This document shows positions 45,969 to 57,543 of a DNA stretch of 64,000 bases, piece by piece. The notes below the pieces were generated by a model. That model saw only the letters and a program-made list of their open reading frames with translations. It was not told where the DNA came from and did no database searches. Origin of the DNA: Hygrocybe punicea (Eukaryota > Basidiomycota > Agaricomycetes > Agaricales > Hygrophoraceae). Where the stretch lies: contig OY744472.1 in assembly GCA_963556145.1 (NCBI GenBank), positions 186,001 through 250,000 on the forward strand. Reading direction: 5' to 3'. The number at the start of each line of letters is the position of its first letter. Within the stretch, counting starts at the first letter, position 1. The translations under genes were made by a program, and so were the position numbers.

Positions 45969-48900
45969 GTGCAGCTGCACTTGCGGACCACCGACGGACA
46001 GAGCATCAAGTTGAAGCTTATTTCTTTTATTATGGTACGTTCTTCACTCCAGGTTTGTTTGAGCGCAATTGATTATCTGGCAGGCACTAAGTGTGAATTC
46101 AGACAGAATCCGGAAACCAAGGTGTTCCATTGTGTATGCGATTTGCCCAACAACTCCTTTATCAATTCAGAACACCTTCGCATCCACTGCCTTGAGGAGC
46201 ATGCCGTGCTGGGCGACGACGCTGCTCATATTCAACAGCACGATGTAGCTAAAGAATTCAAAACCCAAGAGGACAACCTAGCGGTGTAGTAGTTGTGCCT
46301 GGTCAGTCACGTGATCAGGTTCCCACGGTTTGACCTAGTTAGTAGCCTTCCAGATGTAGTAGTCAGTCCATCCTTCCTATCCAGTTGACCTTTCCCTCGA
46401 GTCCTGCGTGAGCCCCCGGAGTGGTACCTCGGTACCACTCCAGCGGCAGCACCAGTTTGTTCACCCCAGATACCCTCTCCTTCAATGGACAATGAAACGC
46501 TTCATTGCCTCACAGCGGAAGCGATGGAAACCGAGGAAGATGGCCCATTGCCAGCACCTGTCTGCTCGCCCTCAATACCGTCCACTTCCACAATGAGTGA
46601 AGTGCTCTTTGCAGCCAAAACGATCAACGCTGAGGAGGAGGAGCGAACGCTGGCACCCTCGATACCCTCAGCAAGTGAGGTGCTTCAGAACCTCGGAGTA
46701 CGGGTCAATGATCTTCATGTAACAATCTGCCTCGAGTGCGGTATTGTTCTCCCATACCAGCAAATCTTTGGCCACATGAAGAAAGAGCATACGTCATGTA
46801 CCCATTCCATTTGTCTCCCAGCTAAATCTACATTCGAAGCTCTCCTGGTTCAACTTGGTGCCGACTTGCCTTTTGTTACACCAACCGAGCCCATTACTGC
46901 CATAAATGGACTACCGGTCCATTCCTCTGGGTTCGCTTGCACAGCTCACACACCAACGGTTTTGTTTTCCTCTGAGTGTAGCCTGCAGTACCACTACCAG
47001 CATGAACACGTCATGGATGGTGTGACAAGGAAGGATCACAGCCGTCCCGCTCGCATTCATATCCTTGGTGAATGGCGCGGCACACAGTGCCTGGTAGAGG
47101 TCCAATCGGAGATTCCCAAAGTACCAGTTGGTGAAAGACTACAGCGATACCTGGATGCGTATGATTCACGTCAGAAACAAGAAGTAAATGAATATCATGC
47201 CCCTGACAACCCATGAGTCCGATCCAGTTTTGCGTTCGTAACTCATTGGGATCGCCCATTGGAAGGTCTCCACCTCCAACCTATCATGAACGCCGCCCTT
47301 TTCCCCACTGCCCAACAAGAGCCAGGCCTCTTCCGACTGGGTGAACTCATCAAGACGCATCTACTGGAGATAGCCGGCTCCCTGGATAAGATAAGCACCC
47401 TGGTTCTCCGTCATCTGAACTCCCAAGATCCACACGTCCTGAAACCTCAGCCTTTTCGTCGACCGCAGCTCAATGAATCCTTGGACAAGAACGCTCTTAT
47501 GTTGAACGGATTTTATTTGTTCCTCATCAGACTGGACAGATCACCGATGCCCAGTTACCTGGTCACCCTCACAGAGAATCAGAGGCTTGCTGTCAAAGCT
47601 CTTGACCAGGCTCTTAGATGACACTCACCAGACTCCGTAATCCTTCCCCTTATCCAAAATCTTGGCTTCCTTTTGCACTCAGAATCCACCAAGGAAACCC
47701 TGGCCGATCAGTGGCATTGCCCGTTCCTGCGGTTCATGATCGCCTACCACCTGGCTGATGTTGACGGCAACTTTGTCAATGCAGCAAGTGTCACTCCCAA
47801 TATAAGCAAGATGCAATGGGCGTTTCGTGCTATAGGCGCCAAGTATATCCTGATAGACAAAGACAAGTATGATGGGGATACTTTTAAGTAAGTTGATTTT
47901 TTCGACCTCTTGCATTTACTAAACTTTGACAACATAGAGTTTATGAAGCTATCATCAAGCCTATACTGACCATCGGCCGACCATCACTCTTCAATACCTT
48001 ACGTGAACAGATGACGCTCATCTCTGCACTGGCCTACCAGGAGCCAGGCATTCCAAGGTTTCTCTGGTCCGCCAATTACAAAGTTATGTCCATGGATGGA
48101 TTCCCGTTGCCACTGACAAAGATTATTTCAGGAATTCATGGTGTCATCGGTCAAGCTGAGGCAGCCATTCGAAAAGTGCTACGAGGTTGTCCTTTGGACG
48201 ATTTCTGGGCAGAAGTCGATTCCGCTCTCGATTATACGAACCCTTCACAATGGTTTGTTGACAGGAGTCGCGAAGACAAGAAGGGGTATTCATTTATTAC
48301 CAATTCTGCCAACGGCCTTCTCAAGTACCGAAACCGTCTCTTGGAACACATGTTTACCGATGACAACCAGGCGTTTCTGGTGGACATGGCCGATGGCACG
48401 ATGTATACAAGGAAAGGTATATATGTTTGCGTCTTTTGTATACTGGGTCTACCGCTGATACCCTTGTAGCTGCCGTTTGGGATTGGTTTGGAGACCTTGA
48501 CGACGTTATGCCACCTACATATGTTGCCATGGTGTCCACTTGGGCAGGGGGAGCTCGGGGCACCGAATGTGATAATTTGAAGGCTCAAAACCTCTCAGGA
48601 TTACGAGCCCAATTTATCCTCAACAGTCTGCTCACTATTGTTACCACCTACATCAAAACTCAACAACAGACTGGACATGGAAAACTTATTGCGTGGGCTG
48701 TTCCTCTCAGTGTCGCCCGCCTACTAATTGTGTTATCTGCTGTTCTGATGCCGACTGCTCGAAAGTTGGCAGAAGACATCATGCCCTTGCAGTCCGCCAA
48801 GAAATACAACACATACATGTTCATTCGTTATGGCAACATCATGGACAATGCTCAATTCAGCAAAGCGCTCTCTACCGTCACTGAAATACACTTTGATAAA

Positions 48901-51262
48901 GCCATCGGACTTCGGGACTGGCACCAGCTGATGAAGACCATCCTCAAACACATTTTACATGTTGACATTGACGACAAGGACGGTCCGGATGAGGATTTGG
49001 TGGCACATGAAGTATTTGGGCATGGGAAACAGACAGGGGAGGGGACATATGGCCTAGAACATAGTAACTCTATCGCAGGACTAAGCGATGCTAGCATCAC
49101 TCATCAGCAGGGTTACAGCCTTGCTTATCATTCAAAGCTAAGATTGGCCCACCCTGTATGTGCCGTCTTCTTTGGCTATGAAAACTTTATTCACGTTCAT
49201 CGCAGGCAGCTCTAGCGGGCGGTACGTCTATCTCATGGCCAACAACTCCACACTTGGCCGAAGATTTCACCAAAATTGTTGACAAAGTAATGAAGGGTGT
49301 GACGGAACACTTGAATACGTTGCTCATGAACCACGTCTTGCCCGGCCTCCAATCAATGTTCTCAGATCTCCTCCATCTCCACTTACCATGGCTCACACAG
49401 TCATTGGCTTCTAAACCACCCTTACTTCCACCAATTTCAGTGCATCCATCCCGACGCCAGGTCCTCCAACTTCTCCACCCCCGCCAGCCTGATATCCAAT
49501 TCACATGCGAAGAGCAAGCGGAGCTCCTTGAAGTGTCAATGAGCGAATGCCATGTGTTTGGCATCTTGCCCACAGGTGGTGGGAAGAGTATCGCATTTTT
49601 TGGACCCCCTCTAATCGACAAAGATGGGCTGTTTGTGGTGATAACGCCGTTCATTGCTCTTACAGATGATTTGGATCGGCGTCTTTCTGGTACGGCTATT
49701 CCTGGTGGCCAGTGGCGAAAGCTCACCGACCCACATACCGCTCGTGTGGTTTTGGTATCTGCCCATGAAGCCGGGTATGAAGAGTTTGTTCCTTGGCTTT
49801 TTGCTGTGAAATCAAGATTACACCGCATTATCATTGATGAAGCCCACCATATCGTTCTTTCCAACAACTACAGGCCCTGCTTTGACGCATTTTACCATAT
49901 GACCCAACTTGGTGTACCCTTCACTTTTCTCTCTGCGACCTTGATGCCAATCACGATCCTCTCCATATGCGAAATGATGAAACTTCCCCTCCATCTTGTT
50001 CGGGAGATCCGTGCACCTACTGTTAGGCCCAATATCAAACTCAATGTCACTAGAGTGGAGAGGGGGGAGATTTTTGACAAGGTAGAGGCGTTGTTCCAGA
50101 CCATCACCCTACAGCCAGAAGAGCATGGTCTGATATTTTGTACCACTCGCGATGATTGTAAAATTCTCTCGGCCAGGCTTGGTATTCCGTACTATATTGC
50201 TCCCATGGACGAGGATCCCCAGAAAAGCAATTCAATGAAGAGTGCCCTTGATCGAGCTTGGAGATCCGGCCAGTCTCCATGGATGGTTGCGACCTTGTGC
50301 TTTGGACAGGGGATCGATGAAGCACATGTTCGATGGGTAATTCACGCTGAAGTCCGGAACATGGTGAATTTCTGGCAAGAAGTTGGTCGTGTAGGCAGAG
50401 ATGGGAAGACGTCTTTCTCTCATGTGTTTTATTCGAGGCTACCCCCTTTGACCGATATTGAAGGGCCAGATCATGCTGGCGTGATTGCCATGAGGGATTA
50501 TCTAGAGCTTCGCCAATGTTGACGGATATCAGTGGCAAGATTTGATGCAAAAGCTCGCTCTTGTGGTGCTCTCAAACAGGGTCAGCTGTGCGACATATGC
50601 TCTGATCATCAGGTTTACCCCTTTGATATTACTCTATTCGCTGTCGGGCTAATATCTTTCCATTGACTTTGAGGATACGCCACCTCCAATGCCTCAATAT
50701 CTCCACATAGCACCATCGCTATCGACTGCCAAAGCACCCCCCGAAACCTAGCGTCCTCAAACCGATGCTTGAACGGCCAGGCTATCATCCTCAAAGTTCC
50801 TCAAGTCACTCAAAATCTGTTCTACTGCTCACTGCAGTTGCGGCAAACGGTGCTATCCAGGAAGCGGCCCATCGTTCAAGATACTCTAGGTTGCTTACTT
50901 TGATGCAGATACTTGAACGCATCAAAATGCATTGCAGCATTTGCTGGTATAATGAGGATTTCACTCGTCCACCCCACCCCATCAATGAGTGTCCAAATGC
51001 ACTTCCCAAAAAATCGACACCATTTTTGCGAGCGTTCATTTCCAACCTCCAGTTGCCGGACAATGTTGTCTGCTTTCATTGTGTCGTACCCCATGAACGG
51101 CCATGCCACCACCCTCGTCCATATGGCCATGGAACAAGACTAGATCCAAACAAATGCCAATACAGTGGTATCATTAAACCGCTCGCATATCTGATCTGGC
51201 AACATACTGAGGCTCGTGAATTGGTCTTGATGAAACTCATTGTGGATCCCGCATCTCTTTGA
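45969..51262 (+). pseudogene. Mobile-type RecQ helicase with zinc fingers and a tyrosine-recombinase-like region
   Basis: Parts in order: a C2H2-like finger FHCVCDLPNNSFINSEHLRIH (about 46130-46190, with a possible separate start); ATG 46485 and an OrsD-like finger CLECGIVLPYQQIFGHMKKEH (about 46732-46790); a long helical region; a middle region with GGARGTEC (R at 48556), LRDWHQ (48910-48927) and GHGKQTGEGTYGLEH (H 49021, Y 49048); a complete RecQ-type helicase (LPTGGGKS near 49570, IIDEAHH near 49835, FLSATL near 49930, QEVGRVGRDG near 50375); and a Cys/His-rich C-terminus (CSICW, CFHC, HPRPYGH) to 51262. Introns 47890-47938, 48416-48469 and 49157-49203 (ends approximate) keep the frame. 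In-frame TGA codons at 47214, 47619 and 50520 interrupt it. Such helicases occur in many fungal subtelomeres. Helicase assignment is firm; the rest is inference. Confidence 0.75.
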
Positions 51263-51789
51263 ACAGTGGCATCCTTTGCAAAATGAGCTGCTGGAACAGC
51301 CTCAGTCCTGGAGGCCCTTCCCAATATTCTAGAGGTCATTCTCACCTATTATGAGCTCAGACGGTAAGTTTTTCCATGGGGATAGCAGGTGAAATTTAAT
51401 CAGTCTGTATCAGGCGCCCCAAATCAAAAATGTCATATGATAATGACATTCCCCCCCAACATGATACCGATATAAACACTGCTGTTTCCCCACTGGACCA
51501 ATAGATTCCCCCTTTCTCTTCCGCCTCCATGTACATTACCATCTTCATATTAACCGTTAATCTGTTCATAAGAAATTGTCAGGTTTCCTTGCTCTATTTG
51601 CTCTGGCTCATTCCGAACCCTCAACGACCTTTCGGAACATTACACACTCCATTCAAACTACGAGGAAACTGTCAGTATTGCTAGCGAGGGTAAGCTTGTT
51701 TCTTTATCTTTCCTCGGAGTGGATGTTTGCGTTAAGCTCTTTACAGAATCTCACATTGTCCTGTTTCGCAACTCTGGAAACGGAGGCCA

Positions 51790-52830
51790 GTTCATGTGTC
51801 CAATGTGCAAGGCGCAGATGAAAAGCGCCGTGTTCATGAAGGCTCACCTTCCTGATCATGGCTCTCAAGACTCACAGGTAGGCGAGTATTATATCTATGG
51901 AGGCCGGCTGCTGTAAACTCCAACTTTAGCTTGCGATTCAGCAACAGCTTCAGTCCTCTGTCCCACAGGTATTCTTCCCATTTTGCCTATTGAGGCAAAC
52001 AACCACTGACGTCCATCATGATTTGTGACTGGCCAGGGCCAAAGGACGTTTGTGTCGGCCTCCCCGGTATGCCCATCTTGTTCATTTATAGGCACCACTG
52101 TTAACCTAAGCCACGAATGGAGATCCAACAGACAACTTCGCTGTCTAACCTCACGTATAGATATATATGCAACCCTCCTTATCGCTCCACTTCCTCATCA
52201 CACATCCGTGACCGCTCCCTGTCCCCTGTGCCTGCGCAGGCATCAGCACCAGTTAAACCTCACCCCAAGTCGCCTCCCCCTGCCATCCATATCAATATCG
52301 ACATTTTAAATCCCAAGGTTACTTGTGCTGAGATGCTCTTCCAATTCATGGAAGAGGTTCGGGAGATGTGTATGTTTGATGTTCTTTTCCAGCACGAGGA
52401 CTCTATGGCGCCGCACAACTCAACCTTCTGATGCCTGACCAACATCATCGGGTGCAACTCCGAATACGGTACCACTTTCAAGGCCGCGATTGTCCTCCCT
52501 TTTAATCAAGTTTGCTACAAGTGCCTCATACCCTTTGACACTCCTTTCAATCACCCCCAGGCTACGAAGGGTCCTACTTTTTGCCAATATCCTGATCTGC
52601 TCAAACCGATGGCCTATCTTGTGTATGATTCCCCTGAACTACGAGCTGCTGTCTTCTCTCGCCTCGGTCTTGCTGTCGACACATTCAAAAGCTTGAGGTC
52701 TTATGGTCGCTGGCTCGGTGTCAAGGACAAGGGTTCCAACCATTTGATCAATATCTTAGAGGTCATTAGTATGTATGCCCAGCTTCGCATGGAGGGGGCT
52801 CTTCTAGAAAGTTCCACTATCGACGTTTAG
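51790..52830 (+). pseudogene. Second, truncated copy of the helicase-associated Cys-rich region
   Basis: A C2H2-like piece MCPMCKAQMKSAVFMKAH (about 51793-51850) is followed by a Ser/Pro-rich segment (52117-52280), MLFQFMEEVREMCMFDVLF, and QVCYKCLIPFDTPFNHPQA then CQYPDLLKPMAYLVYDSPEL (about 52509-52640). The last block matches the C-terminus of the preceding gene (VVCFHCVVPHERPC, CQYSGIIKPLAYLIW) in Cys/His spacing and in the PLAYL/PMAYL motif. The helicase core is missing, and stops occur near 52429 and before 52490. It is a remnant of a related element lying head-to-tail behind the first. Confidence 0.55.
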
Positions 52831-54410
52831 GTAAGTTATTGCTTTGGACTACATTTCTTATTTTCACTGTCATGTACACAGATCGCAATTCTCTTCTAAT
52901 CACATCTGACGTCTGACTTTCTATGTTCTTTCTCTGGTGCTCAATGTATTTTCCCCGAAGTCTCCTTCAGAGTCCTTCCTTACGTCGCTTTTTATGTCAA
53001 CCTTTGTGCACGGATAGAAAAGGTGGTTGTGAATCGTCAATTCCATTGAAATAGAGAACTTTTACAAAGTATTGAATGGCCCCATATCCTACTAAGGCCA
53101 CCACTTTCCGAGGCGAAGTTACCCATTGGCCAGCAAAACTATCTGTGGTTTCTCGAGTCTCAAAAGACCATCATTGGACTGAATGTACGAAATGTACCAG
53201 ATCAGATCAATAAACAAGCATTTCTGCACATGTAAAGTTTGGGTAGATTCTTACCTTTATGGTGTTCGAGAATAACCACAGTATTCTCTGCTTTTTTTGC
53301 CACTAGATGAGCAATCAGTTGCCCTGCGTTAATACGCGCATCCAGATTCAGTACGTTTGTGAGAACTGCTGGCAAGTTGGGATGCTTGTCAAGGATACTA
53401 GGGATGTCGGAAGGGTAGTTGTCCATCTTGCTTGCGGGTGCAAATTACTTTGGAACCCGCAGTTGCGACTTGAACTCGTACTCTTATTATATAATCGCGC
53501 ATCTTTTCACCCCGCTACATGGGGGTCAATTTTTCTCGTATGTTTATTTCTGCGCTTTTCCTAATAAATGTTTACCAAACAATTCACAGGTTGGTCGCAG
53601 GAAGTCGAGACTTGTTTAGTGCTGTTACCGTCTCAGCGTCTCAGCTGCAAAGATGCAAGAGTGGCGTAACCGAGGATGAGGGACTTTGGGTAATTTCATT
53701 AATGCTTGCCTCGTTCCCTACCCACTAATTATTTGGTACTTGCACTGAATGTCCTCCGGAATGAGCTTGTGCCCCTCAATGCTTCGCCCGACCAACTACA
53801 TTGGCTGAAAAAGTGCGTTAAAGTGCCTTGGAATGCAAATTGCTCACAAGTGACATTCTACTTTCTAGTCTGATACTGTGTTCTGGCGCTGAGGATTTGT
53901 GACAACAAGCTGGGTGGGACGAAGTGTATGGAACTTCAAGTTCACAGCTTAAGTTGCTCGCTAACCCACAACGTCCATATACCACAATTGTCGCTGTCAC
54001 TCACATTCACGTTTGTTCTCTTTTCTCTCCCATGCCCAGGTTACATCCCATTTTCTGTCATGATTCCTCAACCAAGCACGTTTATACCAACGACAACGCT
54101 GTCTATATCATAACTCGCCCATGAACACTTCTTCATTTTCCTTGTACGTGGACCACCAGTGTGACAAGACCGCATGTCCCTGAGTCACCACCATGATCTT
54201 GGTGGTCCACACCGAAGAGTTGGAATGGAGTCATGATGGCACATTTCTCGTGAGCGCTTGCAGAGACAAGTCTGCCATAATTTGATTGGGCAGATTGGGG
54301 TGAGCGCATCACCTTTCACGAGCCCTCAATTTATCATTAACTTGCTGAAATCACTCTAGCCGGAAACGGAACTGTATGGTTTATCCCGCCACTTCTCGAT
54401 CTTTTCTAGA
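52831..54410. other. Region without a recognised gene
   Basis: A minus frame 53426-53202 (DIPSILDKHPNLPAVLTNVL inside) looks protein-like but has no motif I recognise. The rest is short frames in both strands; no repeats seen. Confidence 0.35.
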
Positions 54411-54547
54411 CTGACCGGGTCTCAAGGTGCACTAATCGGTGCCCCAGTTGCTGATCTCCTTGGATGAAAATGGGGTATCGTTGCAGCATGTGGAGTATTC
54501 TCTATCGGTGTCGCGATGCAGACTGCACTGGAATCTTCATTCAAGCG
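54411..54547 (+). pseudogene. Fragment of an MFS sugar transporter
   Basis: The translation contains ALIGAPVADLLG, a stop, then KWGIVAACGVFSIGVAMQTA. This is the second and third membrane segments of a hexose-transporter-type MFS protein around the loop motif DxxGRK. The conserved Arg of GRK is replaced by TGA (54465-54467), one C-to-T change from CGA. No convincing continuation is visible on either side. Confidence 0.65.
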
Positions 54548-54879
54548 TATGTTTTCGTGCTTCAAACATTGGCAGCTAACACGAAGAGTATTGTAGGTGG
54601 CAGCAGGTGACTGGCATCAACTTTATCTTGAATGTCCCCGATATTGCCGTATTGTACTTCCTGCATCTGCAAATACGTATAAGTGCCTCGCGCAACGAGT
54701 ACCACGCCAACAGGGCTTCCGCCACCTAGATCAAAGAGCTCGCAACGCGATCCCGCCCTGCACACCCATCAAAAGAGCTCGGTCAGTAGCCAAGCTACTC
54801 TGAAAAATGATTTAAAAGTCATGGAACGAATAGCGCGAATATTGGAAAGAGCCTTGAAATTAATTAACCATCCGTCAGC

Positions 54880-57543
54880 AAAAAAAACCAAACAGAAGCC
54901 AAAAATCTCACCTCATAATAACTCTTCGCAACCTCCTCCGTAGCACGTTTACTCCTAAGCTTGCACTTGGCCACCAAATTCGTCTGAAACGCCATCGCAG
55001 CAGCAAACACAAAACCCAACGCCAACCATCGCCGCCACAACACAGCACTGGCCCAACATGACAACGATCAAATTCCCTGCATCGTCGCCGTCCTTGAATA
55101 GCACTTGCACCAGACGAATGGCGCTGTTCTCGCTCTTGTTGAACCACTGCTTGTCCTGCACCAGTACGAGCTTGAAACACACCTTCCGGACATGCGCCAC
55201 CCAGATCGTAGACACATTCTCCAAAATGAAGTACTTGATGCCCAAGAAAAGTCCGTCCAGCACTGCGACGCCCAAGACGATCCCGCCAAACGTATTGATA
55301 GTGGACGTATCAGTCGCTCTAGTAGGGACCACAAAAATAAGATGAGACAGCAGGAATGAGAACACGGGAGTCGTGGCACCGTTGAGCAAACACGCAACGA
55401 CGCTGAGCAAGATGAGTGGCTTGCAGGGAACGGTGGGGTAGATATCTCGCACGAGGCTCCAGAAGGACTGCTGCATTACGGGATTTGGAGGGTGCTCAAC
55501 TATGACCGTGGTCACAGGCTCAAAACGTATGTCGTCCCTTCGTGTCCTTGATTTCGATATGTCATGGCATCGTCGCGACGCCTCACGCCCACTCCTCTGC
55601 AACGCCGACTTTTCTGCATCAAATCCAGGATCATCCGACAACCATAGTCTGCCGGATGTATCATAGAAGGACTGTAGAACGAGAACATAGATGAGAAGGG
55701 CCTGAATGGTGAGCTGGGGTGACGATGGGTCGCGACAGCGGTGTGTGCGAGGGGGCTATTGTGGAGCAACAACATGAATATTCGACTGTTGCTGGGTGGG
55801 ATCGTGCTGCTGTAGCGATGTTCGTGATGGCGGCAGCAATCAGCTAAGACAATTGGCAGATGAGAAATCCGTGAGGAATTCGAAGCTCCATTTGCCCCAG
55901 GTAAGTGGACGAGAATCGATTCTTGCCATCGTCTGCCGATGAGCGGCGGCGGCAAAATCCTGCTGCCCAACCACTCCCTTATCGTTCCTAACCTCGAATT
56001 TCTCAGGGAGGTGGCCACCAGTATTCACCTGAGCCAACATCGTAAAAAAATCCAGACAAAAAAAAAAAGAACTTACCAAGAATAAGAACAGTAGAATTGT
56101 GCAACTTTGCGTGAGCAATGGCCAAGTGCTGCATCAGCCCACCAGACAGACTAGCCTCGCCATTACCCAGCCAAGTGAGGTAACCCTCCGGAAGGTCCCT
56201 AATAAAATCATGCATGAGCGTCGCCCTGCACGCCTCCACCACCTCTTCACACGTCACATTCTTTGGCTGGCTGCCACTCCCATCGGACCCCGCCATACCC
56301 ATCGCCACATTATCATGCACGCTCATATCAAACAACACGCCACCTCCTGAGACACACGCAACATGCTCGCGCATCCAGCCATCACACAAATATGCCATAT
56401 CTTGGTTATCCAGCTGCATCGTACCGCCGCCACCGCCGCCACCACAGTTGTACATGCGGAGCAAGAGTTGCGCTATGGTGGACTTTCCAGATCCTGAACC
56501 ACCAACCATGAATGTCGTCTCGCGTGCTGGCAAGAACAGCGAGACATCTTTGAGGACGGGGATCATAGGTCAGGATGGGTATACGAAAGTGACGTGCATG
56601 GCGAGTTCGCCATGGAATTTGAGTGGCACGATTTTGCGGATGTGGACGGGCTTGCGTGACTTGCTGAGAATAGCAGTAGGGGCCATTGATGTGGAGGTGG
56701 AAGTGGAAGAAGAACCTTCCACGAGTGTCAACAACGAGGCCATGGCGAACTTTCCCTTTCCGAGCATGATGATCTGGGGTATGCATATCTGCAGTCTGCT
56801 CGGAGCGATGAGACACGCCCAGAACACGGCCATGACGTCTCCGGCATGGATGGTACTCTCACGGACGAGTTTTGCGCCAAACCAGAACCCTTGCATGAAC
56901 ACCCCCACGGTGGCGAACTACGCCAAGCCAGAGGTGGCACCCCAGATGGCGTTAAGCCGTTTCACGGTAGCGCGGATGCGGGAGAGTATGGTGGAGAGGG
57001 CGGTATGTTTATGTTGGGTTGCATTGAAGGCTTTGACTGTGGCGATGGCCGTGACTACACGGTCGAGGGTGGACGCGGCCGTTGCGAGGTCTTGGCGTTC
57101 TTTGGCGAGGAGAGGGCCTGCGAATGCTTAAGAGAGGCCTTAGATGAGGAAGAGCACGGGTACTGCCGAGAGGATGACGAGGGTGAGGGACCAGGAGCGT
57201 GTGAAGGCGAGGATGAGGCATGCGATGCAAGTTATTAGGCCTGTTGTTAGGTATTGAAGAAGCAACCCGGACGCGAGGGAGGATCGGTTTCTCTGTGTTG
57301 TGGGTGAGGTGAGGAATAGGGATAAGGGATGCTTTTTGAACTAAAAAGCTTACCTAGAGAAAGCAGACATGAGGCCACCAGCGCCGAGTGGTGTGTGGTC
57401 GCGATCACCCTCCTAGGTGCGGCGGCGGTGGCATTGGGGGAACCCATCTTGGCATCGAACCACACGATGTCCTTGCAGGTGACCGCGTCGGACACGAGAG
57501 TTCGGAGGGTGACTGCATTGTTCTCGCCTGTCCATATCCACAA
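54880..57543 (-). pseudogene. Ste6-like ABC transporter relic (pheromone-exporter type)
   Basis: Reading leftward: WTGENNAVTLRTLVSDAV and DIVWFDAKMG (57540-57440); membrane and coupling part LAKERQDLATAASTLDRVV (about 57105-57050); ATVGVFMQGFWFGAKLV (about 56910); a nucleotide-binding domain with Walker A GGSGSGKST (about 56500), LPEGYLTWLG and a degenerate signature LSGGLMQHLAIAHAKL (about 56140); then the second membrane half, SFWSLVRDIYPTVPCKPLIL and TINTFGGIVLGVAVLDGLF (55470-55240), QTNLVAKCKLRSKRA (about 54970). The second nucleotide-binding domain is missing. Stops lie at 57140-57142, 57128-57130, 56918-56920 (TAA, TAA, TAG, where Gln is expected) and 56570-56572 (TGA in the YPSRP motif, where Arg is expected). 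Layout matches basidiomycete Ste6 homologues, which export farnesylated mating pheromone; a different ABCB exporter is possible. Confidence 0.7.

Noticed and set aside
47214..50522. TGA read through as an amino acid (recoding or variant code)
   Set aside because: The same genome uses TGA as a normal stop in intact genes such as the one at 59750-62089, and the sites fit CGA-to-TGA mutation.
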